A DNA stretch of 64,000 nucleotides from an uncultured bacterium (GCA_949299935.1 CASGCE010000014.1:105243-169242), one strand, 5' to 3'. Positions 35,766 through 45,048 are shown, numbered from the stretch's first letter. Numbers and translations: made by a program. Notes: generated from the sequence alone by a model not told the origin.

Positions 35766-36179
35766 TTATCCTAATATTTTTGTAGTGATAATTTCGGTTA
35801 ATTCATCAACCGTGTTTTTAAGTTTTGATTTTAATTCAAAATTTTGTGCCTGAAGATCAGCTTTCTGATTACTAAGTTCTTCAGACGAATCATTTTTGGC
35901 TTTTTGAAGTATTTCTTTTGAAATTAAATTTGCATTTTCAGTCCCGGACAAAATAATTTTTTTACTGTCTTCAAGGGCTTTATTCAACTTATTTTCACGA
36001 TCTTTTAGTATTCCGTACGCTTGTTCGTGTGAATTTTTTGCTTCATTTAAAGTATCATCAACAATTTTTTCACGCTTGGTAATAATGTCAGTCAATGGGG
36101 CATAAAATACCTTGTTCATAAGAAATACGAACACAAGAAAACTTATTGCTGATACTAAAAAAGTTGCATTAAATTCCAT
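35766..36179 (-). CDS. atpF2: ATP synthase b' subunit
   Basis: A 137-residue protein. An N-terminal membrane helix (FLVSAISFLVFVFLMNKVFYAPL) is followed by a coiled coil with the YAPLTDIITKREKIVDDTLNEA pattern of b/b' subunits. It lies between c and b, the position of the cyanobacterial b' gene. It is shorter than b by about 30 residues, as is usual for b'. Assignment of b' versus b rests mainly on gene order. Confidence 0.88.
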   Translation of the reverse strand: MEFNATFLVSAISFLVFVFLMNKVFYAPLTDIITKREKIVDDTLNEAKNSHEQAYGILKDRENKLNKALEDSKKIILSGTENANLISKEILQKAKNDSSEELSNQKADLQAQNFELKSKLKNTVDELTEIITTKILG

Positions 36180-36190
36180 ACAAACCTCGG

Positions 36191-36433
36191 TTACATCAAG
36201 CCGACCAACTTGGCAGCTATAACAAATGCGTATAATGCGCAGGCTTCTGATAATGCTGCACCAAGAAGGAAGAAGCCGAATGCTTTACCGGAAACCTCAG
36301 GTTGTCTTGAAATTGCATCCATTAAACCTTTCGTGGCAAATCCTATACCAAGACCTGCACCTATTGCTCCAAAACCGATTGCAACGCCACCGCCTAATTG
36401 TGCCAAATCAGAAATTGTTTTTAATTCTTCCAT
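36191..36433 (-). CDS. atpE: ATP synthase c subunit
   Basis: An 80-residue double-helix hairpin. GVAIGFGAIGAGLGIGFATKG is helix 1, the RQPE loop binds the stalk, and helix 2 (GFFLLGAALSEACALYAFVIA) holds the ion-binding Glu in LSEACALY. The position equivalent to Gln32 of the Na+ enzyme of Ilyobacter is Ile, and the Glu is followed by Ala-Cys rather than Ser-Thr, so the classical Na+ site is absent and proton coupling is expected. Confidence 0.96.
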   Translation of the reverse strand: MEELKTISDLAQLGGGVAIGFGAIGAGLGIGFATKGLMDAISRQPEVSGKAFGFFLLGAALSEACALYAFVIAAKLVGLM

Positions 36434-36453
36434 TATTTATCTCCTTATTAAAT

Positions 36454-37152
36454 TTAGTGTTCATCCCCAGTTGCGGATGAAACATATGCTATTGTTAACA
36501 TCATAAACACTGTTGCCTGTATAAATGCAACCAGTATTTCAAATAACATTACCGGAAGCGGAAGCAGGTATGCAAACACTCCCAGTGCTACGGTTACTAA
36601 AATTTCTCCTGCAAAAATGTTTGCGAAAAGTCGGATTGCGAGGCTTAAGGGTCTTGTAATCATTTCTAACAGCTCTACTAAGAACATGATTATTCCCGTG
36701 AAACTGAACTCGTGCAGGAAAAACTTGAGTCCTTTTTTCTTTAGCCCCATACCTACGTAGTATATCAAAACTATAACTGCCATTGCCGCAGTCAGATTCA
36801 AATCATTTGTAGGTGAAGCTAATTCTCCGTTTTTTAAATGTATAATTCTTAGAGGCAATTGCCCCATAAGGTTAGCAATTAGTATAAACAAAAATAATGA
36901 CGCCACGAGGGGTACGTGTTTTTTGTTATCATTGGCTATCATGGTGTCCAATATACCCCAGAAAAAACGCATCAAGCTTTCTGATACTGCTTGTAGTTTG
37001 CCGGGGATTATTGAAAGATTTCGTGTTGATATATATGCAAACGCCAACACAACTAACATGGCAAACCACATTGTAAATATAGTATCCAGATTGAATGAAA
37101 ATCCATGCCCGCCTATTGCAATGCTATAAACCCAATGTCCGGTTTCGCTCAT
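36454..37152 (-). CDS. atpB: ATP synthase a subunit
   Basis: A 232-residue membrane protein with about five to six helices. The essential arginine lies in RPLSLAIRLFANIFAGEIL, and VAFIQATVFMMLTIAYV is the last helix. Together with the c ring it forms the two half-channels of F0. It is the first gene of the operon, behind AAGGAGAG and a promoter ending 20 nt upstream. Confidence 0.95.
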   Translation of the reverse strand: MSETGHWVYSIAIGGHGFSFNLDTIFTMWFAMLVVLAFAYISTRNLSIIPGKLQAVSESLMRFFWGILDTMIANDNKKHVPLVASLFLFILIANLMGQLPLRIIHLKNGELASPTNDLNLTAAMAVIVLIYYVGMGLKKKGLKFFLHEFSFTGIIMFLVELLEMITRPLSLAIRLFANIFAGEILVTVALGVFAYLLPLPVMLFEILVAFIQATVFMMLTIAYVSSATGDEH

Positions 37153-37171
37153 TTTCTCTCCTTGTGAACTT

Positions 37172-37200
37172 ATTTTAACTCAATGAAAAAAAATTAGCAA
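37172..37200 (-). promoter_or_regulatory. promoter of the atp operon
   Basis: On the minus strand TTGCTA and TAAAAT are spaced by 17 nt, giving a short leader of roughly 13 nt before atpB. Confidence 0.65.
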
Positions 37201-37255
37201 ATTTTTTTTGTTTATTATAGAATATGACTTGAGTATATTTGTACTAGAGGGAGAA

Positions 37256-37975
37256 ATGGAGCTTATAACACTTGAGGAAGTTGATTCTACAAATAATTAT
37301 GCCAAGAAAAATTTGAAAAATTTTTCAGACAAGACTGTTATACGTGCTTTAAGGCAAATTTCAGGCAGAGGCAGATTAAACAGAAGATGGGTTGACTTAG
37401 GTGAAAATAATTTATTTTTATCTGTTGTATTAAAACCCTCCGAGACTTTTAGCAGTGTTTATACAAATCTTACTCAATATTTATCTGTTATTTTGTGTCA
37501 GTTGTTTGAAGAATACGGTTTGCATCCCGAAATCAAATGGCCTAATGATGTTCTAATTAACGGTAAAAAGATTGCGGGAATTTTGTGTGAAACAATAATG
37601 CAGGGTGCTGCTTTAAAAGGTCTGGTATTGGGTGTGGGAATTAATCTTAATTCAACTTCAAGCGAGCTTGTATCTATCCCAGGTAATGCTGCCACCTCTG
37701 TTAATCTGGAGATTGATCGTGAGGTTAATCCGGACAATTTTCTGGATATGTTTTTAAAACTTTTTTTTAAAAATTATGACGAGTTTTTAGAAAAGGGTTT
37801 TGAATTTATTAAATCGGACTATTTAAGCAGAGCATGTTTTCTTAATAAACAGATACAAGTTGAAGTTTTAAATGAAACAAAATACGGAATTGCAAAGTTT
37901 GTGAATGATTCGGGTGAATTAGTTTTATACAATAACGGGAAAGAATTTACCCTTAATATAGGTGATATATTATAA
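37256..37975 (+). CDS. birA: biotin--protein ligase
   Basis: A 239-residue monofunctional biotin ligase without the DNA-binding domain of E. coli BirA. LEEVDSTNNYAKK opens the catalytic domain. SGRGRLNRRWVD is the GRGRxxRxW biotinyl-AMP motif, and KWPNDVLINGKKIAGILCE and LVLGVGINLN follow. It attaches biotin to the carrier lysine of biotin enzymes. The start is set by GAGGGAGAA just upstream. The alpha subunit of a biotin-dependent decarboxylase begins 18 nt after its stop, so ligase and substrate are probably co-expressed. Confidence 0.94.
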   Translation: MELITLEEVDSTNNYAKKNLKNFSDKTVIRALRQISGRGRLNRRWVDLGENNLFLSVVLKPSETFSSVYTNLTQYLSVILCQLFEEYGLHPEIKWPNDVLINGKKIAGILCETIMQGAALKGLVLGVGINLNSTSSELVSIPGNAATSVNLEIDREVNPDNFLDMFLKLFFKNYDEFLEKGFEFIKSDYLSRACFLNKQIQVEVLNETKYGIAKFVNDSGELVLYNNGKEFTLNIGDIL

Positions 37976-37993
37976 CGAAAGGAATATAAAAAT

Positions 37994-39775
37994 ATGACAA
38001 AAAAGCTTATTAAGGTTATGGATACCTCGTTCAGAGACGGATTTCAATCAGTATACGGTGCGAGGGTATTTGTTGATGATTTTATACCGGCATTACAGTC
38101 TGCAGTAGAGGCAGGTATTTGCCATTTTGAAGTTGCCGGAGGTGCAAGGTTTCAGTCGCCTATTTTCTACTGTAATGAGAATGCTTTTGAAACTATGGAC
38201 AAAATTAGAGCGGCTGTCGGACCGGATATTAATTTACAATCACTTGCCCGTGGGGTGAATGTTGTTGGTTTGGATTCTCAGCCGAGAGATATTATCAATC
38301 TTCATGCAAAAATGTTTAAAAAACACGGTGTTACTACTGTTCGCAATTTTGACGCTTTAAATGATGTTAATAATCTGATATATTCAGGTCAGTGTATAAA
38401 AGACAACGGTTTAAAACATGAAATCACAATTACGATGATGGAGCTTCCGATAGGTTGTACCGGTGCACATGATGTTGCATTTTATGAAAAGGTTTTGAGA
38501 AATATTTTGGATGCAGAAATTCCGTTCGATTCTTTGGCATTTAAAGATGCATCAGGTACATCTTCACCAAGAAAGGTATATGAAACGGTTAAACGCACGC
38601 GAGAGATACTTGGTGAGGGTATGCATATAAGGTTCCATTCGCACGAAACCGCAGGAACAGGTTTAGCTGCATATTTAGCGGCATTGGATGGTGGCGCTGA
38701 CGGTATTGATTTATCTATGAAACCCGTTTCGGGTGGTACTGCTCAGCCTGATATTGTTTCCATGTGGCATGCTTTGAAAGGTACAGAATATGATCTTGGT
38801 GTTCATATCGAAAAGATTCTTGAAACCGAGGAGGTTTTCAAAGATTGTATGAAAGATTACTTCCTGCCACCAGAGGCTTTAGCAGTTAATCCGATGATTA
38901 TTCAATCACCTTTGCCGGGTGGTGCTTTAACTGCAAATACTCAAATGCTCCGTGATAACGGAATAATGGATAAATATCCCGAGATTGTTTCTGCTATGAA
39001 AGAGGTTGTTGAAAAAGGCGGTTTCGGAACTTCTGTTACACCTGTTTCTCAATTCTATTTTCAACAGGCATTTAACAATGTAATGTTCGGTAAATGGAAG
39101 AAAATTGCTGAAGGATACGGTAAAATGGTTCTCGGCTATTTCGGTAAAACTCCTTGTGTACCGGATAGCGAAGTGGTTACCCTTGCTTCAGAACAGTTAA
39201 AATTAAAGCCTACTAATGAATGTGTTGTGGACATTAACGATAAAGACCCGAACAAGGGTATCGCAGCTGCTTGTAAAATGCTTAAAGATGCGGGTTTGCA
39301 GGAAACTGACGAAAATATATTTATTGCAGCAGCCTGCAAGGAAAAAGGTATACTATTCCTTGAGGGTAAGGGTACGATTGGTGTCAGAAAATGCGAGAAG
39401 AAAGAAGATAACCAAGAAGTATCATCAAACGCGTATACTGTTATGATTAACGGCAAAAAATATGCCGTAGCACTTGAAGGTGAAAAAGCAACGGTTAACG
39501 GGAAATTGTATGATTTTTCAATTAAATCCGGAATTGAAGCAAAACAGTCGGTAGGTGGCGAAGGCACACCGGTTAAAGCGGCTTTGCCGGGAACTGTTTT
39601 GAAAGTTCTTGTTGAGGAGGGCGATAATATTGAAGCAGGCGATGTGCTTGCAGTTGTTGAAGCTATGAAAATGGAAACTGAAATTAAATCTCCCGTTGGC
39701 GGTGTTGTCCAGACCGTTGAGATTGAGGTTGGAAATCACGTTCAAACAGGGCAGATTCTTGTGACTGTAGCATAA
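37994..39775 (+). CDS. oadA: oxaloacetate decarboxylase alpha subunit / pyruvate carboxylase subunit B type carboxyltransferase
   Basis: A 593-residue enzyme. Residues about 1-300 form a carboxyltransferase TIM barrel with the metal ligands HSH (around 217) and the carboxylated Lys in LAFKDASG. A conserved PYC_OADA-type region follows. The C-terminal 70 residues are a biotinyl domain with EAMKMETE, the biotinylated Lys being the one between the two Met. The N-terminal motif reads DTSFRDGFQS instead of the usual DTTLRDAHQS, so His is replaced by Phe. With the beta subunit next door it probably decarboxylates oxaloacetate, or a related acid, with Na+ export. Pyruvate carboxylase subunit B is the alternative, but the adjacent beta subunit speaks against it. 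Confidence 0.85.
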   Translation: MTKKLIKVMDTSFRDGFQSVYGARVFVDDFIPALQSAVEAGICHFEVAGGARFQSPIFYCNENAFETMDKIRAAVGPDINLQSLARGVNVVGLDSQPRDIINLHAKMFKKHGVTTVRNFDALNDVNNLIYSGQCIKDNGLKHEITITMMELPIGCTGAHDVAFYEKVLRNILDAEIPFDSLAFKDASGTSSPRKVYETVKRTREILGEGMHIRFHSHETAGTGLAAYLAALDGGADGIDLSMKPVSGGTAQPDIVSMWHALKGTEYDLGVHIEKILETEEVFKDCMKDYFLPPEALAVNPMIIQSPLPGGALTANTQMLRDNGIMDKYPEIVSAMKEVVEKGGFGTSVTPVSQFYFQQAFNNVMFGKWKKIAEGYGKMVLGYFGKTPCVPDSEVVTLASEQLKLKPTNECVVDINDKDPNKGIAAACKMLKDAGLQETDENIFIAAACKEKGILFLEGKGTIGVRKCEKKEDNQEVSSNAYTVMINGKKYAVALEGEKATVNGKLYDFSIKSGIEAKQSVGGEGTPVKAALPGTVLKVLVEEGDNIEAGDVLAVVEAMKMETEIKSPVGGVVQTVEIEVGNHVQTGQILVTVA

Positions 39776-39794
39776 TTAATAAGGATATAATAAA

Positions 39795-41000
39795 ATGAAT
39801 ATAATTGAAAGTTTAGAAAAATTATGGTCATCAACCGGTATTGCTAATTTTATTCAGCCGTTTGATCCAAATATTACAAACAGTTTTGAGCAATTTCTTC
39901 ATCAATACGGCTCGCTGATTATGATTTTGGTTTGTTTATTTTTGTTGTGGCTTGGTATTAAGAAACAATTTGAACCGTTATTGCTTGTTCCTATTGCATT
40001 TGGCGGGTTGTTGTCCAATATACCTGTTGCAGATATTGCAGGAGCAAACGGTTTTTTGGGAATTATATATGAAGCGGGAATTCACAAAGGGATTTTTCCA
40101 CTGATAATTTTTATGGGTGTCGGTGCAATGACAGATTTTGGCCCTTTAATTGCCAATCCTAAAACTGCCTTATTAGGTGGTGCCGCTCAGTTTGGTATTT
40201 TTGGCGCTTTATTACTTGCTTTGTGTGTATTTGGATTTACATTGCCGCAATCTGCTGCAATTGGTATTATTGGCGGGGCGGACGGACCTACTTCAATTTA
40301 TGTTACCTCTAAACTCGCTCCGGAGTTATTAGGTGCTATTGCCGTTGCGGCATATTCTTATATGGCTTTAGTACCCGTTATTCAACCTCCTATTATGAAA
40401 CTTTTGACTTCTGAGCATGAACGTAAAATCCAGATGTCACAATTGAGAAATGTTACTAAACGTGAAAAAATTGTATTTCCCATTGTTGTTTTGGGGCTTT
40501 GTATAATATTTCTGCCGGATGCGTGCCCGTTAATCGGTGCTTTGACGTTCGGAAATTTGTGTAAAGAATGCGGTGTTGTTGATAGACTATCTGATACAAT
40601 GCAAAATGCGTTGATTAATATTGTTACTATTTTCCTTGGTTTATCTGTCGGCTCCAAGTTGTCAAGTGAACAATTTTTGACTTTGCAGACATTGTTTATT
40701 TTAATTCTTGGTGTACTTGCATTTGCATTTGCTACAGCAGGTGGCGTGATATTTGCCAAGATTATGAATGTTTTTTCTTACTTTATGCATAAAGTATTTA
40801 AAAAACCGCTCAATCTCATTAATCCGCTTATAGGCTCTGCGGGTGTTTCGGCTGTGCCCATGGCTGCTCGTGTGGCAAATAAAGTCGGCCTTGAAGCTAA
40901 TGATCAAAATTACCTGTTAATGCACGCTATGGGACCTAATGTTGCCGGTGTTATCGGCTCCGGTGTTGCTGCGGGTATTTTACTGGCTTTGTGCGGTTAA
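39795..41000 (+). CDS. oadB: Na+-translocating decarboxylase beta subunit
   Basis: A 401-residue membrane protein with about ten hydrophobic segments. [16 protein letters not shown] and [17 protein letters not shown] are hallmark loops of OadB, MmdB and GcdB, the Asp in GGADGPT being the Na+-site residue. The C-terminal [22 protein letters not shown] and [18 protein letters not shown] are also conserved. It transports two Na+ outward as carboxybiotin is decarboxylated. No gamma subunit gene is visible beside it. A small gamma may be encoded elsewhere or be dispensable. Confidence 0.93.
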   Translation: MNIIESLEKLWSSTGIANFIQPFDPNITNSFEQFLHQYGSLIMILVCLFLLWLGIKKQFEPLLLVPIAFGGLLSNIPVADIAGANGFLGIIYEAGIHKGIFPLIIFMGVGAMTDFGPLIANPKTALLGGAAQFGIFGALLLALCVFGFTLPQSAAIGIIGGADGPTSIYVTSKLAPELLGAIAVAAYSYMALVPVIQPPIMKLLTSEHERKIQMSQLRNVTKREKIVFPIVVLGLCIIFLPDACPLIGALTFGNLCKECGVVDRLSDTMQNALINIVTIFLGLSVGSKLSSEQFLTLQTLFILILGVLAFAFATAGGVIFAKIMNVFSYFMHKVFKKPLNLINPLIGSAGVSAVPMAARVANKVGLEANDQNYLLMHAMGPNVAGVIGSGVAAGILLALCG

Positions 41001-41010
41001 GATAATTTCT

Positions 41011-41051
41011 ACGGGTATTGATTTTTTTAAATAAATCTTTACCCGTTTTTT
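41011..41051 (+). terminator. intrinsic terminator after oadB
   Basis: ACGGGTA and TACCCGT close a long hairpin with an inner GATTT/AAATC pairing, followed by six T. Confidence 0.6.
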
Positions 41052-41082
41052 ACTTTGAATTTTTTTGTAATAGTATTTTATT

Positions 41083-42036
41083 ATGAGTATGTTATACAAA
41101 AAATCAGGGGTGGATATTTTGGAAGCGGAAAAGTTATGTTATTCGCTCGGTTTTTTGGGTAAGAATTTTAATGATTTTTCCGGTGAGTTTTGCCATGGCG
41201 GGTTGAAAATTTTTCATTGCTGTGACGGTATTGGTACTAAGATTATTCCTTTGTACGAAAAAAAATATTTTAAAACTATTGCTATCGACCTTGTTGCTGC
41301 TAATTTAAATGACTTGGTTACCAAAAATGCAAAAGCTGTTGCCTTTTGTGATTATATTGCCGTTAATAAACTGGATAGTCATTTGGTTTGTCAGATTATA
41401 TCTGAATTACAGAAGATTTTAAAAGAATGCGATTGCACTCTTATTGGTGGTGAAACATCTGAAATGCCTGCGTTATTGAAGAAAGGTTGCATTGATATTT
41501 GCGGTTTTGCTACCGGAATTGCTTATTCTGATACGAGTTGTGTTGAGTTTGCTGACGGCGATCTCATTATTGCTCTCAAGTCTAATGGTGTTCATGCAAA
41601 CGGTTTTTCTCTTATACGTAGATTGTTTAGCGAGGGTAAGTTGTCTGAGTATGAATTTGAAAAATGTTTGGCACCTTCGTTTATTTATTATAACACTGTG
41701 CGTAAGCTTTGGGATAATAATCTAATCAAGTCTGCCGCAAACATTACAGGCGGAGGTATTGTTGCTAATCTCAAAAGAATTTTTCCGGATAGTTTCTCTT
41801 ACAGTTTGGATTTTTCGACTATTCCTAAGCAGAATATTTACGAAAAATTGTATCAGTTATGTGGTGATGAGATCTATTGTATTTTTAATTGCGGTGTCGG
41901 TTTTTGTATTGTAGCTGATGAAAAAAATTGTGACTGTATATTTGATATTTGTAAAAGCTTCGAGCCGTTTATTTTTGGAAAGGTTGTGAAAAATGACAAA
42001 ACATATTGCTGTGATGGGTTCAGGCGAAGGAACTAA
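41083..42036 (+). CDS. purM: phosphoribosylformylglycinamidine cyclo-ligase
   Basis: A 317-residue AIR synthase. FHCCDGIGTKIIPLYE, AIDLVAANLNDLVTKNAKAVAFCDYIAVNK, TLIGGETSEMPALL and SNGVHANGFSLIRR are the conserved active-site segments, and NITGGGIVANL follows. It closes the imidazole ring using ATP. No ribosome site is visible. TAGTAT at 41071-41076 ends 6 nt before the ATG, so the mRNA may be leaderless. It overlaps purN by 44 nt. No purine riboswitch is apparent upstream. Confidence 0.95.
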   Translation: MSMLYKKSGVDILEAEKLCYSLGFLGKNFNDFSGEFCHGGLKIFHCCDGIGTKIIPLYEKKYFKTIAIDLVAANLNDLVTKNAKAVAFCDYIAVNKLDSHLVCQIISELQKILKECDCTLIGGETSEMPALLKKGCIDICGFATGIAYSDTSCVEFADGDLIIALKSNGVHANGFSLIRRLFSEGKLSEYEFEKCLAPSFIYYNTVRKLWDNNLIKSAANITGGGIVANLKRIFPDSFSYSLDFSTIPKQNIYEKLYQLCGDEIYCIFNCGVGFCIVADEKNCDCIFDICKSFEPFIFGKVVKNDKTYCCDGFRRRN

Positions 42037-42583
42037 CTTTCAGGCTATTGCGAATTTCTTTAAGGATAAGGATGTTAAAATTACGTGTTTATCCGATAAC
42101 TTGAATGCAAAAATTCTTAAGCGTGCTGAGGATATGAAAATTGAACATCGTTATTTACCTTTTGAAGAAACGGCAGGTTATTTAGGTGTAAATAACTTTG
42201 ATTTGATTGTGCTTGCAGGTTATATGAGAATACTTCCTGATGAGGTTTTGGAATTGGGCAGGTTTATTAATATTCACCCTTCTTTGTTGCCTGCATTTAA
42301 GGGTAAAGATGCAATCAGACGTGCATTTTTTGCAGGTGTGAAAGTAAGTGGTGTTACTGTTCACTGGGTAAGTGACGAACTCGACGGCGGTAAAATTATT
42401 GCTCAATATCCGGTTTTGATTGGTAACCTTATGCATTTTGATGAATTTGAGTCCGAAATTCACAGGGTTGAACATATTCTGTACCCGCTTGTTGTTGATA
42501 AGCTGTTAAAGGATGAAGTTTTCGATTTTTCAGATATGATGACTTCAATCAGTAATTGTGAGGGGTGCGGCAGATGTCATTGA
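41993..42583 (+). CDS. purN: phosphoribosylglycinamide formyltransferase
   Basis: A 196-residue GAR transformylase. IAVMGSGEGTNFQAIANFF, the catalytic NIHPSLLPAFKG, GVTVHWVSDELDGGKIIAQ and the catalytic Asn/His/Asp set are recognisable. It transfers a formyl group from 10-formyl-THF to GAR. The first 44 nt overlap purM in another frame, and the last 10 nt overlap purD. The C-terminus ends in a small Cys cluster (CEGCGRCH) not typical of the family. Confidence 0.95.
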   Translation: MTKHIAVMGSGEGTNFQAIANFFKDKDVKITCLSDNLNAKILKRAEDMKIEHRYLPFEETAGYLGVNNFDLIVLAGYMRILPDEVLELGRFINIHPSLLPAFKGKDAIRRAFFAGVKVSGVTVHWVSDELDGGKIIAQYPVLIGNLMHFDEFESEIHRVEHILYPLVVDKLLKDEVFDFSDMMTSISNCEGCGRCH

Positions 42584-43653
42584 AGGTTCTTGTTTATGGC
42601 TGTGGGGCAAGAGAGCAAGCCATAAAAGATTCTATAAAACATTCTGCTTTATGTAAGCAAATTGTTGAATCTATATGTCAAAATCCTGATTTGATAATTT
42701 TCGGTCCCGAACAACCGATTTGTGACGGACTTGTTGATTATTATTCTTCCTTAGGCATCAAATGTATTGGCGTTGATAAGAAATTTTCGGTACTTGAAAG
42801 TTCTAAATTGTCCGCAAAAAAGTTTATGGTTAACCACGGTATTAAATGTGCAAAACTCTTGCCTGTTGAATCCGATATTTTCCCTCAAGTCGTTAAAGCA
42901 GATGGGCTTTGTAAAGGTAAGGGAGTCAAGGTGGTTTATAATCAGGCGGAAAAAGATGAATTTACAAGGTTTATTCCTAAACCGTATTTTATTGAAGAAT
43001 ATTTGAAGGGCGATGAAATTTCTGTTATGTCATATTTTAACGGGCAAAAACTCATAAATTTCTGCCCTGCAAGAGATTTTAAACGCTTGAGTGCTGATAT
43101 TAAATCTCCCAACACAGGTGGAATGGGGGCTTATTGTCCGGTTGACTTGTCTGAATTACAAATGAACAGATTGGAAAAATATTTGAATTTATTGGAAAAA
43201 GCGCTAATTCTCGAGGGTGCAAAGTTTAACGGTTTTGTTTATTCGGGTTTAATTTGGACAAAAAATGATTGGTACGTTTTGGAATATAATGTACGTTTGG
43301 GTGACCCTGAATGCCAAGCTATTTTAAATTTTCTGGATAATGATTTTCTTGAGATTATTCTCAATGGTGAAAAACCCGTTTATAAAAAAGGATATTCTGC
43401 TTGTCTTACCGTTGCAAGTGAAGGTTATCCTTATAATCCGATTATTGGTGATGAAATTATTCTTCCGGTAGATGATAGTGTTAAAGTTTATTTTGCAGGT
43501 GTCAAACAAATTGATAATCGCTTATATTCTAATGGCGGCAGAGTTCTTTCCTTGTGTAATGTTAGTGATAACCCTTTTCCTGTTCTTAAAGATTATGCTG
43601 ACAAAATTATTATGCGACATAAAATTTTTAGAAATGATATAAACATTTTTTAA
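42574..43653 (+). CDS. purD: phosphoribosylamine--glycine ligase, compact form
   Basis: A 359-residue ATP-grasp enzyme. The start VLVYGCGAREQAI corresponds to the usual GGREHA, but the DLIIFGPEQPICDGL segment follows after only about 30 residues, so the loop that normally carries APGN-type glycine-binding residues is shortened. ATP-grasp motifs VVKADGLCKGKGV, EEYLKGDEISVMSYFNG, NTGGMGAY and EYNVRLGDPECQ are intact. It ligates glycine to phosphoribosylamine. ATG at 42574 follows GAGGGG; a GTG at 42565 is weaker. Family length is usually about 420. Confidence 0.9.
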   Translation: MSLKVLVYGCGAREQAIKDSIKHSALCKQIVESICQNPDLIIFGPEQPICDGLVDYYSSLGIKCIGVDKKFSVLESSKLSAKKFMVNHGIKCAKLLPVESDIFPQVVKADGLCKGKGVKVVYNQAEKDEFTRFIPKPYFIEEYLKGDEISVMSYFNGQKLINFCPARDFKRLSADIKSPNTGGMGAYCPVDLSELQMNRLEKYLNLLEKALILEGAKFNGFVYSGLIWTKNDWYVLEYNVRLGDPECQAILNFLDNDFLEIILNGEKPVYKKGYSACLTVASEGYPYNPIIGDEIILPVDDSVKVYFAGVKQIDNRLYSNGGRVLSLCNVSDNPFPVLKDYADKIIMRHKIFRNDINIF

Positions 43654-43699
43654 TATTTTGTGTATAATATGTATATATATTTTTGAATGAGGGATTTAT

Positions 43700-44935
43700 A
43701 TGTCAATTGATGATGCTTTGGTTATGATACTTGCAGGCGGTGAAGGCAAAAGACTTTATCCTTTGACCAAGGATAGAGCAAAACCTGCTGTACCTTTTGG
43801 CGGTCGTTACAGAATTATTGATTTCGTTATTAATAATTTTATTAATTCCGGATTTTTTAAGATAAAAGTTCTAACGCAATATAAATCGGATTCTTTAAAT
43901 AAACATATTACACGCGGATGGATGTTGTCCCCATTTCTTAATCAGTATATAGATCTTGCACCTGCTCAGATGAGAACCGGTAATGATTGGTATCGCGGAA
44001 CTGCTGATGCAATTTTTCAGAATATTTTTCATATTGTAGATGAGGATCCGACTTATGTTTGTATTTTCGGCGGTGATCATATCTATAAAATGGATGTTAC
44101 TCAGATGCTTGATTTTCATAAAATTAAAAATGCGGATTTATCAATTTCTGCTATTCCTATTCCCGTTGAAGAGGCTTCTGAGTTCGGAATTATAGAGGTG
44201 GACGAAAATTGGCGCCTGATTAATTTCGTTGAAAAGCCTAAATCCGCCCCTAAAACTATTCCGGGTAATCCTAATATGTGCTTGGCTTCTATGGGAAATT
44301 ATATTTTTAATAAAGATATTTTGCTTGAAGCACTTATTAAGGATGATAAAATCGAAGATTCAAGTCATGATTTCGGCAAAAATGTTATTCCTATGCTGTT
44401 GAATGAAGGCAAAAATATCTATATATATAATTTTTATGATAATACTTTTGCAGGATTTTCGGAGGCGGAGCGGGGATATTGGCGTGATGTTGGTAGTATT
44501 GATGCGTATTGGCAGGCTAATATGGACCTTTTGGAGGCCTCTCCCGAATTCGATTTGTATTCCAAAGATTGGCCTATCAGAACCTTTAATTACAATTATC
44601 CGCCTGCAAAATTTATTTGGCAGGATGGTGATCGTGTAGGTATGGCAACTAATTCGATGGTATCCGAAGGGTGTATTGTCTCCGGTGGTATGCTTTCTCA
44701 CTGTGTTTTGTCTCCTAAAGTCAGAATAAACAGTTATTCAATGGTTTGTGACAGTATTTTAATGGAAAATGTTGATGTTGGTCGGTATTCTAAAATCCGG
44801 AAAGCTATTATCGATAAAAATGTTAAAATCCCGCCTAATACCCGTATTGGCTATAACTGGCAAGAGGATATTAACAGAGGTTTTTTGGTTTCCCCGGGTG
44901 GTGTTACTGTCGTGCCTAAAGGTACTATTTTATAA
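43700..44935 (+). CDS. glgC: glucose-1-phosphate adenylyltransferase
   Basis: A 411-residue ADP-glucose pyrophosphorylase. It has MILAGGEGKRLYPLTKDRAKPAVPFGG, RGTADAIFQNI, FGGDHIYKMD, IVEKP-like FVEKPKSAP and a left-handed beta-helix C-terminus (VSEGCIVSGGMLSHCVLSP). It makes ADP-glucose for glycogen. GAGGGA lies 7 nt before the ATG. It is 46 nt downstream of purD, with a possible TATAAT in between, so it may have its own promoter. Confidence 0.95.
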   Translation: MSIDDALVMILAGGEGKRLYPLTKDRAKPAVPFGGRYRIIDFVINNFINSGFFKIKVLTQYKSDSLNKHITRGWMLSPFLNQYIDLAPAQMRTGNDWYRGTADAIFQNIFHIVDEDPTYVCIFGGDHIYKMDVTQMLDFHKIKNADLSISAIPIPVEEASEFGIIEVDENWRLINFVEKPKSAPKTIPGNPNMCLASMGNYIFNKDILLEALIKDDKIEDSSHDFGKNVIPMLLNEGKNIYIYNFYDNTFAGFSEAERGYWRDVGSIDAYWQANMDLLEASPEFDLYSKDWPIRTFNYNYPPAKFIWQDGDRVGMATNSMVSEGCIVSGGMLSHCVLSPKVRINSYSMVCDSILMENVDVGRYSKIRKAIIDKNVKIPPNTRIGYNWQEDINRGFLVSPGGVTVVPKGTIL

Positions 44936-45048
44936 TTTTTACATTGATGTTATCATTTTCGTGTTATTCTTTGCTTAATATTTATTAATATATTACGTTA
45001 TTTGGGCAATTCTCTATATTTACTTTCTTTACTTACTTGGGTAGGATT

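Noticed and set aside
35252..35785. 177-codon frame antisense to the ATP synthase b gene
   Set aside because: It mirrors the coiled-coil codon bias of atpF. Hydrophobic Ser/Phe runs arise from the complement of Glu/Lys-rich codons.
41001..41082. Purine riboswitch before purM
   Set aside because: The gap is only about 80 nt, contains the oadB terminator and a promoter ending 6 nt before the ATG, and has no aptamer-like three-way junction.
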